From positions 1 through 16,052 of the forward strand of contig JAYKGU010000053.1 of NCBI GenBank assembly GCA_035285585.1: a stretch of DNA of 16,052 nucleotides, in the 5' to 3' direction. The notes beneath the pieces are model-generated. The model was not told where the DNA came from. It saw nothing but the letters and a program-made list of their open reading frames with translations, and ran no database searches. Positions 6,813 to 13,833 of the stretch are shown here, in pieces (the stretch's first letter is position 1; the number at the start of each line of letters is the position of its first letter). The position numbers were made by a program, and so were the translations under genes. This stretch comes from JAYKGU01 sp035285585. GTDB taxonomy: Bacteria; Cyanobacteriota; Cyanobacteriia; CAKZMO01.

Positions 6813-7742
6813 ATGTTATCGATCTCTAACCTCGGCGTTGCCTTCACCCAATATGACCAGGGGCTGCACCGCAAGCAGTTGACGGTGATTACAGACCTGG
6901 ACTTGACCGTGCAGGCGGGGGAACTGGTGGCAGTAGTCGGGGCCAGTGGTTCCGGGAAAAGCCTGCTGGCCCATGCCCTGCTGGGAATTTTGCCAGAGAA
7001 TGCCCGGTTGAGCGGCACGCTGATCTTTCAGGGCGAACCCCTCACCCCGGAGCGGTGTCGGGCCTTGCGAGGGAGAGCCATTGCCCTGGTGCCCCAATCC
7101 GTTGGCTATCTGGACCCGCTGATGACCGTGGGGCGGCAGGTGCAGCGGGTGGGGCAGTTGAATGGTCTGTCTCCAGTGACGGCCAGGGATAGGATGGAGC
7201 GCACCTTTGCCCGCTACGAGTTACCCGCCCACACGGGGCAACGCTACCCCTTCCAGCTTTCGGGCGGCATGGCGCGGCGGGTGCTGGTGTCCACTGCTGT
7301 GGTGACCCAGGCTGAGCTGGTGATTGCCGATGAGCCGACGCCGGGACTGCACCCTGACGTGGTTCGAGAAACCCTCAATCATCTGCGAGAACTGGCCCAG
7401 GGGGGACGGGGGGTGATTTTGATTACCCACGACATTGAAGCGGCCCTCCAGGTTGCCGATCGGGTGGCGGTCTTTTATGCGGGCACCACGGTTGAAATTG
7501 CGGCGGCCCAGGACTTCACTACCGGCAACCTGCGCCATCCCTACACCCAGGCCCTGTGGCGATCGCTCCCTCAAAACGAATTTGTGCCAGTGCCGGGAAA
7601 CCAGCCCAGCCCAGAAAATTTGCCGCCGGGTTGTCTATTTGGCGATCGCTGCCCCAAAATGACCGCAGAGTGTCAGGCAGCCCGTCCCGAACTGCGGCGG
7701 GTGCGTCAAGGTTGGGTGAGGTGTATTCATGCTGAAGGGTGA
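6813..7742 (+). CDS. ABC importer ATPase 1 (DppD/OppD/NikD type)
   Basis: This cytoplasmic ATPase powers peptide/nickel-type import. From ATG 6813 (MLSISNLGVAF) it has 309 residues. An in-frame ATG at 6771 adds 14 residues that do not fit the family and may derive from the neighbouring insertion. Motifs in order: Walker A GASGSGKS, Q-loop LVPQSVGYLDP, signature LSGGMARR, Walker B LVIADEPTPGLHP and H-loop LITHDIEA. The C-terminal oligopeptide-transporter domain has CLFGDRCPKMTAEC and VRCIH, whose spaced cysteines are usual for DppD/OppD proteins. The end overlaps ATPase 2 by 14 bp. It belongs functionally with the binding protein and permeases at 1405-4888 but is separated from them by an opposite-strand unit, so it needs its own promoter or a long transcript. 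Confidence 0.9.
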   Translation: MLSISNLGVAFTQYDQGLHRKQLTVITDLDLTVQAGELVAVVGASGSGKSLLAHALLGILPENARLSGTLIFQGEPLTPERCRALRGRAIALVPQSVGYLDPLMTVGRQVQRVGQLNGLSPVTARDRMERTFARYELPAHTGQRYPFQLSGGMARRVLVSTAVVTQAELVIADEPTPGLHPDVVRETLNHLRELAQGGRGVILITHDIEAALQVADRVAVFYAGTTVEIAAAQDFTTGNLRHPYTQALWRSLPQNEFVPVPGNQPSPENLPPGCLFGDRCPKMTAECQAARPELRRVRQGWVRCIHAEG

Positions 7743-8328
7743 CGGTCTCTGGTTTCGCTACAGTCCCAAGCTGCCCTGGGTGGTGCAAAATCGCACCATC
7801 ACCGTGGCACCAGGGCAGGTGCTGGGGCTGATGGCCCCCTCCGGCTATGGCAAAACCACCCTCGGCAAGCTGCTGGCGGGCTATCTAACGCCCATCCGTG
7901 GCCAGGTGACGCTGGACGACCAGCCATTGCCTGCAAAGGGCTACTGCCCGGTGCAGATCGTCTTTCAAAACCCGGAGCTGGCGGTCAATCCCCGCTGGCG
8001 CATTGACCGCATCCTGCGGGAAGGCCATCCCCCCCTGCTGCAACACCTGGATGCCCTGGGCATTCACCCCGGCTGGATGACCCGCTATCCCCATGAGCTG
8101 AGTGGAGGGGAGCTACAGCGGGTGGCGATCGCCCGTGTTCTCAACCGCCACACCCGCTACCTGATTGCCGACGAAATGACCGCCATGCTGGACGCCAACA
8201 CCCAGGCGCTCATCTGGCAGGTCGTGCTGGCCTTTGCCCGTCAGTATCAGGTGGGCATCATCGCCATCAGCCATGATCAACCGCTGCTGGAGCGCATCTG
8301 TCAGAAAGAGTTTCTTGCCAGGTGTTGA
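7729..8328 (+). CDS. ABC importer ATPase 2 (DppF/NikE type), short
   Basis: This is the second ATPase of the importer, 199 residues. Motifs: Walker A APSGYGKTT, Q-loop IVFQNPELAVNPRW, signature ELSGGELQRVAIARVL, Walker B YLIADEMTAMLD and H-loop IAISHDQPLLERIC. It ends soon after the H-loop and lacks the C-terminal oligopeptide domain of ATPase 1. I believe some relatives in this family are similarly short, so it is probably complete, but the last residues (QKEFLARC) look unlike the usual ending and a small 3' change cannot be excluded. The Walker B acidic residue is followed by EM rather than EP. Its ATG lies inside the end of the ATPase 1 gene, indicating coupled translation. Confidence 0.87.
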   Translation: MLKGDGLWFRYSPKLPWVVQNRTITVAPGQVLGLMAPSGYGKTTLGKLLAGYLTPIRGQVTLDDQPLPAKGYCPVQIVFQNPELAVNPRWRIDRILREGHPPLLQHLDALGIHPGWMTRYPHELSGGELQRVAIARVLNRHTRYLIADEMTAMLDANTQALIWQVVLAFARQYQVGIIAISHDQPLLERICQKEFLARC

Positions 8329-8522
8329 ACTCAGCCAACGGCACGACGGCGACGATTGGGATTGCAATCGGGATTTGAAGCGCCCGAATGAGCTTCTTTC
8401 AACCCATCCGGGCGGCTTGCAGCAGATTGCCAATCAACTGCATAGTATCTCATATCCAGCGGTGCATTGGCTGCCGTTGCCAATTAGGTTAAAGAGTGAT
8501 CCTCAGTTTCATGGGTAATTGA
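8329..8522. other. No supportable gene
   Basis: This stretch follows the second ATPase and contains no complete gene that I can support. A plus-strand frame reads on to 8518 (with NELLSTHPGGLQQIANQL), and a minus-strand frame has family-like hydrophobic text, but neither has a start, length or motif that I recognise. It may be the remnant of a gene. Confidence 0.3.
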
Positions 8523-8699
8523 GTGCGATCGCCCACTTTTCCAAAGAGCGAGAAACTTGAAGCCAATCGGTGGATCAACTGTCATGAACAAGTGGTTTCT
8601 GCACAGGAAGATCGTTCACTTTTTCGTGCTTTCGAGTTATGTTCGACTATCAACTTGGAGTTTGCGATCGCCGAACTGTATCGTGGTGTGGACAATTAG
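8523..8699 (+). CDS. Possible small ORF, 58 residues, unknown
   Basis: From a GTG at 8523 to TAG at 8697-8699 there is an open frame whose second half has protein-like composition: EANRWINCHEQVVSAQEDRS and LFRAFELCSTINLEFAIAEL, then YRGVDN. A stop lies immediately upstream of the GTG. The first ten codons look unlike coding sequence, so this could be the tail of a decayed gene rather than an intact one. There is no ribosome site and no family that I recognise. Confidence 0.3.
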   Translation: MRSPTFPKSEKLEANRWINCHEQVVSAQEDRSLFRAFELCSTINLEFAIAELYRGVDN

Positions 8700-8708
8700 G
8701 ATCTCCAA

Positions 8709-8771
8709 TAAGTGCTCAAGCACAGTTAATTACATCTTATGGGGGTGTGCGCCCCTAAGAAAATAATTCTG
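8709..8771. repeat. Dispersed repeat, copy A
   Basis: TAAGTGCTCAAGCACAGTTA (8709-8728) and on to CATCTT (8737) match 13710-13738 with only a few differences. After it come a G-run/C-run pair (GGGGG...GCCCC) and then AAATAATTCTG, which also has a counterpart in copy B (AAGTAATTTTG). The left part contains the near-palindrome GTGCTCAAGCAC. It lies in a gene-poor stretch about 430 bp before the exoprotein gene. It may be a small non-autonomous element or a shared regulatory hairpin. Confidence 0.5.
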
Positions 8772-8939
8772 ACCAGGAAATCTGCTGTGTATTTCCAAAA
8801 ACATTGCCGGATAATTTGCAGGTGGAACAAGTTCTGCTTTGATTCGTCTCAAAAGGCATACCTATTGCGCCCCTTTTCCTGAGTTCAAAAGTAGGACGGG
8901 TGATGCGATCGCGCCTCCAGAAATCACTTTGTGTTTGAA

Positions 8940-8959
8940 GATGCATCTAGAAATGCATC
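8940..8959. repeat. Perfect inverted repeat GATGCAT
   Basis: GATGCAT (8940-8946) and ATGCATC (8953-8959) are perfectly complementary around a six-base loop. It lies in the intergenic stretch before the exoprotein gene. No T-run follows, so it is not a convincing terminator. Confidence 0.4.
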
Positions 8960-8983
8960 CAAAGATTGTAACGGTTAGGTAGG

Positions 8984-9041
8984 TAGCCATAAATAAACGA
9001 AGCTACGGTGGGTTACGCCCCACCTGCTTTAGTTATGGTTA
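8984..9041. repeat. Long imperfect hairpin, extragenic repeat
   Basis: The outer arms TAGCCATAAATAAA (8984-8997) and TTTAGTTATGGTTA (9028-9041) pair at 12 of 14 positions. Inside, GGTGGG (9007-9012) pairs with CCCACC (9019-9024) around TTACG. The inner GGTGGGTTACGCC motif is of the kind found in many cyanobacterial extragenic repeats. It is probably a mobile or repeated palindromic element, not a gene. Confidence 0.5.
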
Positions 9042-9044
9042 GAC

Positions 9045-9071
9045 GTTACCTGAATACAACGGTTACCTGAA
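9045..9071 (+). promoter_or_regulatory. Direct repeat GTTACCTGAA x2
   Basis: GTTACCTGAA occurs at 9045-9054 and again at 9062-9071, 17 bases apart start to start (less than two helical turns). It is about 140 bases upstream of the exoprotein start and could be a regulator binding site. No known consensus was recognised. Confidence 0.3.
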
Positions 9072-9097
9072 CATTTTTTCAGTCATAAAGCCAATGC

Positions 9098-9124
9098 GGT
9101 CAGCGCTGATTAATCAGCCTGACC
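9098..9124. promoter_or_regulatory. Large palindrome upstream of exoprotein gene
   Basis: The core GCTGATTAATCAGC (9105-9118) is a perfect 14-bp palindrome. It is flanked by GGTCAG (9098-9103) and CTGACC (9119-9124), which extend the dyad with one extra base on the left. The 27-bp dyad is centred about 95 bases before the exoprotein ATG. As DNA it looks like an operator; as RNA it would be a 13-bp hairpin in the leader. Confidence 0.45.
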
Positions 9125-9206
9125 AGGAAAGGTTTGCTAGTCGTTTGGGTTTGCTTCTACCAAAGTTGCCGCAAAAGACTCATTAGTCCAGATTTTGGAG
9201 CAGCCA

Positions 9207-11981
9207 ATGAAAGCGATTGAACCTCAGAATCAAATACTCAAGTTTGACTTTGCAAATCAGATTTCAACGATTCGAACCATCAACAGCCGTAATGCTGAAG
9301 ATATTCAGATTCCCAGTACCCATTTCAGTTCTTGTATCTGCTCGACTTGCGACTATTCTGCAGATTTTTCAACCGACGGCACCGAGCTAGAGGAAGATTT
9401 CCAAACCTTTGGCCTCAAGCATGCAGGTCAAAGTAGCAAGGGCAGTCCTATCACTATTACCTATAGCTACACCAATCTCTTTGATGGCAATCTCAAGACC
9501 GAGCTGTCAAATGCTCAGGTCAAGGATCATGTCGAAGACGCTCTCAATATTTGGTCTGAATACTCACCCATCAACTTTGTCGAAGTTCAAGACATCGGTG
9601 AGAAAACTTCAGCAAATCGCGCTCAGGCCGCCGATATTCGCATTGGACATGCTGATTTAGGCGGACGGGGAGGAACCCTGGGGCGCGCCAATCTCACCAC
9701 CCGCTCAGGGGAATTGGGAACCACCGTGGTACTGGATAACGAAGACACCTGGAGCACTCAGCAGAGGAACGGTGTGTTTGATATTCGAGAAGTTTTAGTG
9801 CATGAATTTGGTCACGCACTGGGTTTGCAGCATGAAAATGGCAAACCAGCCATCATGAATTCGTCAGTTCAGGGGCGTTATCAGAACAGTGAAAATGTCT
9901 TCCTGCTGCAAGACGATATCGATGGCATCCGCTCCATCTATGGTAATGGCAAGGGTTCGGTCAAACCGTTATCGGGTACTCCCCCAGCGCCCAATCCAGC
10001 TCCAACTCCCAGCCCAACACCAGCGCCCAATCCAGCTCCAACTCCCAGCCCAGCACCAGCGCCCAATCCAACCAGCTTGCCTAAAGCGTTTACTGGTGAC
10101 ACCGATCGCTTTGATCAGCAAGTGCTTAACCTGGTCAATCAAGAGCGTACTCGGCAAGGGTTAGCGCCTCTGAAGCTCAACAATAAGCTCGATACCGCCG
10201 CCGATCGCCACGCCCGAAATATGGCGGAGCAAGATTTCTTTAGCCATACGGGAAAAGATGGCTCATCTCCCACTGACCGAGTGACCAAAACTGGCTATAG
10301 TGCTGAGCTTGTCCAGCAGAACATTGGCGGAGGGCAAACCTCCCCACAGGCCCTCATTAATACCTTTTTGCAAAATCCGGCTACCCGTGCCCGCATCCTA
10401 TCCGCCAACGTGACTGAGATGGGGCTGGGTTATGCCAGAATGCCAAACGACGGCGGCAGTGTGAGATTTGGTAACTACTGGACCCAGGTCTTTGCCGCTC
10501 CAAAGGGTCAATCGCCATCGCCTGCACCGCCCCCCAGTCCAACCCCTGCGCCAGCCCCCTCGCCCAGTCCGACGCCGCAACCTTCACCCCAGCCGCAGCC
10601 AGGAGCCGATTCGTCATTTGCACCCACTGATTACGAGCAATACATGCTCGAACTGATTAACCGCGCTCGGGCCAATCCCAAAGCTGAAGAGCAACGCCAG
10701 GGGATTCCCCTGACGGAAGGCTTGCAAGAAGGGCGGATTAATTACAATCCCAAAGAACCCCTCGCCTGGAACATGACCCTGTCGCAGGTGGCCCAGAAGC
10801 ATGGCGAGTGGCAAGAAAGAACGGGCAAATTTACCCACTATGGCGATGGGGGTTGGCCGTGGGAACGTGCCTACAAAGCGGGTTATAGCCCCCAACCCAG
10901 GTCAGAGTACGCCAATGAGAACCTGTCCATGGGCGCTAGCTCGACGCCCAAGAGCGCTATGCAGTACATCGAGGAGCGGCACCAGAGCCTTTACAAAAGC
11001 AGCGGTCACCGCGCCAATTTCTTTGCCGATCGCTGGAAAGAAGCGGGCATTGATTTTATCGGCAAAGCCCACCGCGACGGTCAAAACCTGAGCAAGGGTT
11101 CGGTCGTGCAGATGTTCGGTCAACGGGGTGACACTTTCCTCACGGGCGTTGTGTACGACGACAGCGTTAAAGATGACAACTTTTACACCCCCGGCGAAGG
11201 GTTGGGGAAAGTGAACGTGGCGGCGGTGCGGCAATCAGATGGCCAGAAGTTTACGACGCAAACCTTTGAGTCGGGAGGCTATCAGATTGAACTTGATCCG
11301 GGTACCTATGACGTGACCTTTGCCAACGGTGAGCTTGGCAGAACCGTGAAGCAAACGGTGACGATCGCCCAGAAAAACTTCAAGTTGGATCTGGCCAGCG
11401 ATACGGTCGGTGGTAGGCTATCCAGCCCAGTTTCTGCTCCAGAACAAATATCTTCTCCCATCAGGGGAACCAATGGTGCTGAGGTCCTGAACGGCACGAA
11501 CCAGGCAGAAAAAATCTGGGGATTAGCTGGTGGCGATCGCCTCTATGGCGCACAGGGCGACGATCAGCTATTCGGCGGTCAGGGCAACGATGTGTTGTCT
11601 GGGGATGACGGGAGCGATCGCCTCATGGGCAACTCGACCTGGAAGGGCCGCTCTGGTCAGGGTGAGCTGGATACCCTCATCGGGGGTAGTGGTTCGGATC
11701 TTTTTATTTTGGGCGATCGCGCAAAATTCTTCTATGGCGATGGCAATGGTAAGACCACTGGCGTTCAGGACTATGCCCTGATTCAGGACTTCAATCTTGA
11801 GGAGGGTGATCAGATCCAGCTAAGCGGCCAATTCAACTATCGCTTAGGGGCGGCACCGGAGGGCGCTGCGCCTGGGCAGGCCATTTTTGTCGATTGGCAG
11901 AAGGGGGCAGACGAGTTAATTGCCATCGTCCAGAGCCAGCAGTCCCTCAACCTCAATAGCGAAGCCTTCAGCTTCACCTGA
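9207..11981 (+). CDS. Exoprotein: matrixin-like protease, two CAP domains, RTX repeats
   Basis: The product has 924 residues from ATG 9207, chosen because GGAG lies six bases before it; an upstream TTG at 9195 lacks that support. Domains in order: an N-terminal segment with CICSTC (43-48); an M10 matrixin-like metalloprotease with zinc motif HEFGHALGLQH (199-209) and a Met-turn AIM at 215-217; a Pro/Ala/Asn-rich linker; a first CAP (SCP/PR-1) domain at about 300-431 with DFFSHTG and GNYWTQVF; a second Pro/Ser-rich linker; a second CAP domain at about 475-640 with GKFTHYG, NENLSMG, SGHRANFF and VVQMFGQRGD; a beta-rich segment (about 641-731) with GGYQIELDPGTYDVTF; and RTX calcium-binding nonapeptides (GGDRLYGAQGDDQLFGGQGN, SGDDGSDRL) near 753-834. 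No N-terminal signal peptide is seen and RTX repeats lie near the C-terminus, so type I secretion is expected. The combination is unusual; the substrate is unknown. Confidence 0.9.
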   Translation: MKAIEPQNQILKFDFANQISTIRTINSRNAEDIQIPSTHFSSCICSTCDYSADFSTDGTELEEDFQTFGLKHAGQSSKGSPITITYSYTNLFDGNLKTELSNAQVKDHVEDALNIWSEYSPINFVEVQDIGEKTSANRAQAADIRIGHADLGGRGGTLGRANLTTRSGELGTTVVLDNEDTWSTQQRNGVFDIREVLVHEFGHALGLQHENGKPAIMNSSVQGRYQNSENVFLLQDDIDGIRSIYGNGKGSVKPLSGTPPAPNPAPTPSPTPAPNPAPTPSPAPAPNPTSLPKAFTGDTDRFDQQVLNLVNQERTRQGLAPLKLNNKLDTAADRHARNMAEQDFFSHTGKDGSSPTDRVTKTGYSAELVQQNIGGGQTSPQALINTFLQNPATRARILSANVTEMGLGYARMPNDGGSVRFGNYWTQVFAAPKGQSPSPAPPPSPTPAPAPSPSPTPQPSPQPQPGADSSFAPTDYEQYMLELINRARANPKAEEQRQGIPLTEGLQEGRINYNPKEPLAWNMTLSQVAQKHGEWQERTGKFTHYGDGGWPWERAYKAGYSPQPRSEYANENLSMGASSTPKSAMQYIEERHQSLYKSSGHRANFFADRWKEAGIDFIGKAHRDGQNLSKGSVVQMFGQRGDTFLTGVVYDDSVKDDNFYTPGEGLGKVNVAAVRQSDGQKFTTQTFESGGYQIELDPGTYDVTFANGELGRTVKQTVTIAQKNFKLDLASDTVGGRLSSPVSAPEQISSPIRGTNGAEVLNGTNQAEKIWGLAGGDRLYGAQGDDQLFGGQGNDVLSGDDGSDRLMGNSTWKGRSGQGELDTLIGGSGSDLFILGDRAKFFYGDGNGKTTGVQDYALIQDFNLEEGDQIQLSGQFNYRLGAAPEGAAPGQAIFVDWQKGADELIAIVQSQQSLNLNSEAFSFT
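9987..10072 (+). repeat. 36-bp tandem repeat in Pro-rich linker
   Basis: A 36-base unit starting GCGCCCAATCCAGCTCCAAC occurs at 9987-10022 and 10023-10058 with one or two differences; 14 bases of a third copy follow. It encodes APNPAPTPSPTP-type linker between the protease and first CAP domain, so copy number changes would keep the frame and alter linker length. Confidence 0.75.
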
Positions 11982-12034
11982 TACGAGTAGCGGGTATCCA
12001 TCTAAGCCGGGAAATCCTGGTTGGATAGGGCGTC

Positions 12035-12094
12035 AGAATCCAGGAGTCAGAATTCAGAAGGGAGCTAACTTCTGGCTCCTGACTCCTGAATTCT
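12035..12094. repeat. Long inverted repeat after exoprotein gene
   Basis: AGAATCCAGGAGTCAG (12035-12050) and CTGACTCCTGAATTCT (12079-12094) are complementary at 15 of 16 positions. AGAAG (12056-12060) and CTTCT (12069-12073) add an inner stem. The words CAGGAGTCAG and GAATTC are typical of short repeats scattered in cyanobacterial intergenic DNA. It may also help end transcription of the exoprotein gene. Confidence 0.5.
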
Positions 12095-12129
12095 ATGGCG
12101 TTACGCTTTCGCGTTAGGACATTCAAGAG

Positions 12130-12161
12130 GTGTGGAACCCTGCAGTGCGGGGGTTCCACAC
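12130..12161. terminator. Strong 11-bp hairpin between convergent genes
   Basis: GTGTGGAACCC (12130-12140) and GGGTTCCACAC (12151-12161) form a perfect 11-bp stem with a 10-base loop. It sits between the ends of the exoprotein gene and lspA, which converge, so it can act in both directions. A long U-run is lacking. Confidence 0.5.
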
Positions 12162-12169
12162 TCAAACCC

Positions 12170-12191
12170 TAGCCCGTAGGGCTATATTCTT
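12170..12191 (+). terminator. Hairpin TAGCCC/GGGCTA with T-rich tail
   Basis: TAGCCC (12170-12175) and GGGCTA (12179-12184) pair perfectly around GTA. A short TATATTCTT tail follows, giving a terminator-like form for plus-strand transcripts. It lies just after the larger hairpin. Confidence 0.4.
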
Positions 12192-12228
12192 GGGAACGCT
12201 TTTCAACTTTTGATACCCGCGAGTAACT

Positions 12229-12717
12229 TTACGAACGGGGACGCTTGGGGATGTTTCCGGAAGACGGGGGTTGCCGAAAGGCGGCGATCAGCAGGCAGAT
12301 GATACCAATGTTGATCGCAACATCTGCCAGGTTAAAAATGGGGAACTGGATCAGGCGAAAGTCTAGAAAGTCCACCACCGCCCCGCTAGCGAAGCGATCG
12401 ATGCCGTTTCCCAAAGCGCCGCCCAGGATGCAGCCAAACCCGACCTGCTCCCAGCGGTTCATGGGCGGACCAAAAAAGGCCAGGGCCATCAGCCCCAGGC
12501 TCACCAGCAGCGACAGCCACCGCAGCCAGCTACCGCCGTTGCTAAATAGGCTAAAGGCAGCCCCCGTGTTCAGCACATAGGTGAAGTGAAACACTCCTTC
12601 CCAGAGGGGTAAGCTCTCCCCCAGCTCAAAGCTCTGCACCGTCCAATACTTGGTGATTTGGTCGAACACGATCGCAACAAATGCCGCAATCCAGAACAGG
12701 CGATTCTTAATCGTCAT
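12229..12717 (-). CDS. lspA: Signal peptidase II (lipoprotein signal peptidase)
   Basis: This inner-membrane aspartyl protease removes signal peptides from prolipoproteins after lipid attachment. I start at ATG 12717 (MTIKNRLFWIAAF), giving 162 residues, the usual size; the open frame upstream overlaps bioY. Four membrane helices are visible. Conserved features are DQITKYW (19-25), the VLNTGAAFSLFS strand (48-59), GNGIDR (103-108), VVDFLDF with catalytic Asp116, and FNLADVAI with catalytic Asp132. It lies 20 bp after bioY on the same strand, so the two are likely co-transcribed. Substrates would include the binding-protein lipoprotein at 1405-3045. No clear ribosome site is seen. Confidence 0.95.
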   Translation of the reverse strand: MTIKNRLFWIAAFVAIVFDQITKYWTVQSFELGESLPLWEGVFHFTYVLNTGAAFSLFSNGGSWLRWLSLLVSLGLMALAFFGPPMNRWEQVGFGCILGGALGNGIDRFASGAVVDFLDFRLIQFPIFNLADVAINIGIICLLIAAFRQPPSSGNIPKRPRS

Positions 12718-12737
12718 AGCACAGCAGGGACGGGAGC

Positions 12738-13343
12738 TTAGTAAAACAGGACATGGCGTAATGAATAGGATACGACGGTGACGGCACATACCAGAGCCAG
12801 CTGCCCCGGAATGGGGACGATGGAGTAGGTGGCGATCGCAGACCAGAGATTCGTCCAGTTTGGCTCGTTCCAGTTCAATGTCTGAACGATTACCAGGGAA
12901 GCAATGCCCACCAGATGAATGGTCACCAGACCACAGAGGCAGCTAAAGGCAAGGGATTCTAACCGCCGCCGCACCCGAAAGGCCAGCCAGCCACAGACCC
13001 ATGCCCCTGGAATAAAGCCCACCAGGTAGCCAAAGGTAGGCTCAAAAATGTATTGAATACCGCCCCCATCGGTGAAGATGTTGAACCAGGTCAGCCCTAA
13101 CAGGAGATAGGCTACCTGAGAAACGGCGGCAGCATTCTTGCCACCTAAACAGCCCACCAGCAAAACAGCCCCAATCTGCCAGGTTACCCCTAAAGATTGA
13201 ATCGGAATACTGGGGTCAGACGGGTTTAGCGGCAGTCCGGCAATAAAGGCTTCCAGGAAGGTGCCGCCAATCGTCAGAATGAGACCAATAAACGCCCACA
13301 ATAGCTCAATTGGAGAAAACACGGTGCGGTGCGGAAAAACCAT
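12738..13343 (-). CDS. bioY: BioY-family biotin transporter (ECF S component)
   Basis: This membrane protein belongs to the BioY family, the biotin-binding S component of energy-coupling-factor transporters. From ATG 13343 it has 201 residues, and the frame is open further upstream (ATG 13391). No start has a clear ribosome site, so the start is uncertain. Family-like segments are SPIELLWAFIGLILTIGGTF, GCLGGKNAAAVSQVAYLLLG, FTDGGGIQYIFEPTFGYLVG and FIPGAWVCGWL, followed by membrane helices to the end. The GGGIQYIFEPTFGYLVGF region matches the most conserved part of BioY. No ECF ATPase or T component is in the window; shared modules may be elsewhere. It is followed by lspA, probably in one transcript. 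Confidence 0.85.
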   Translation of the reverse strand: MVFPHRTVFSPIELLWAFIGLILTIGGTFLEAFIAGLPLNPSDPSIPIQSLGVTWQIGAVLLVGCLGGKNAAAVSQVAYLLLGLTWFNIFTDGGGIQYIFEPTFGYLVGFIPGAWVCGWLAFRVRRRLESLAFSCLCGLVTIHLVGIASLVIVQTLNWNEPNWTNLWSAIATYSIVPIPGQLALVCAVTVVSYSLRHVLFY

Positions 13344-13833
13344 AGGGAACTTGGGCAATGGTGCAGATATGGGGGCAACCCCAAAGCTCATTATCAGCAG
13401 GGACGGGGTCGGAAGCAAGGAAGATGGGCAGGATTTCCCAATGGGGGCGATCGCCAGTTTTGCTAAACGCCCCGCCCCCCAATCTGCTCCCTGGTTCTGT
13501 GGGAACCTGAGCGATCGCTCCTGCGTCTACAACTCCACTAATCTATTCAGCCATCTACCCACCTGGCTGGCAATACAACCCATACCGTTGTCACAGGTGC
13601 AGCCTCAGATGCTAGACTTCTAAGCGATAATCCCTACTTACCATAAAAAGTTAATCAAGAGTTCTCAAGTTTCCGGAAGGAGAATTTTCCATAAAGAATT
13701 CTGCAGAACTAAGTGCTTGAGCAGCGTTAATTACATGTTCTTGGGGGGCACCCCCTGCCGGGGCGCGTACCCAGGAAAGTAATTTTGCTTAACTACTTAC
13801 CCTTATATTCAACCGATTCAACCACCCATTCCC
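13344..13833. other. Intergenic region between divergent genes
   Basis: About 490 bases separate bioY (minus) from the small secreted-protein gene (plus). Apart from possible N-terminal extension of bioY up to about 13391, I see no gene. It holds a HIP1 site or two, a small GGTTC/GAACC hairpin near 13492-13506, an AT-rich stretch near 13640-13700, and repeat copy B at 13710. Promoters for both genes must be here, but no convincing -35/-10 pair stands out. Confidence 0.5.
13710..13788. repeat. Dispersed repeat, copy B
   Basis: TAAGTGCTTGAGCAGCGTTA (13710-13729) through CATGTT (13738) matches 8709-8737 with a handful of substitutions. It is followed by GGGGGGCACCCCC and CCGGGGCGCG hairpin-forming runs, longer than in copy A, and by AAGTAATTTTG as in copy A. 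It ends about 45 bases before the ATG of the secreted protein. Confidence 0.5.

Noticed and set aside
8755..8946. Minus-strand open frame of 63 codons
   Set aside because: Composition not protein-like, no ribosome site, and it lies among repeats.
8329..9206. tRNA or other structured RNA gene in the gene-poor stretch
   Set aside because: I looked for cloverleaf-like arms and a TTCGA-type T loop and found none convincing; only simple hairpins are present.
9957..10072. Possible CRISPR-like array in the repeated stretch
   Set aside because: The 36-bp units are directly tandem with no spacers and encode an in-frame Pro-rich linker.
12718..12789. N-terminal extension of LspA
   Set aside because: The extra residues precede the usual LspA start (MTIKNRLFW) and overlap the end of bioY.
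13261..13623. Plus-strand open frame opposite the bioY start and intergenic region
   Set aside because: No ribosome site, no motif, and it overlaps the start of bioY on the other strand.
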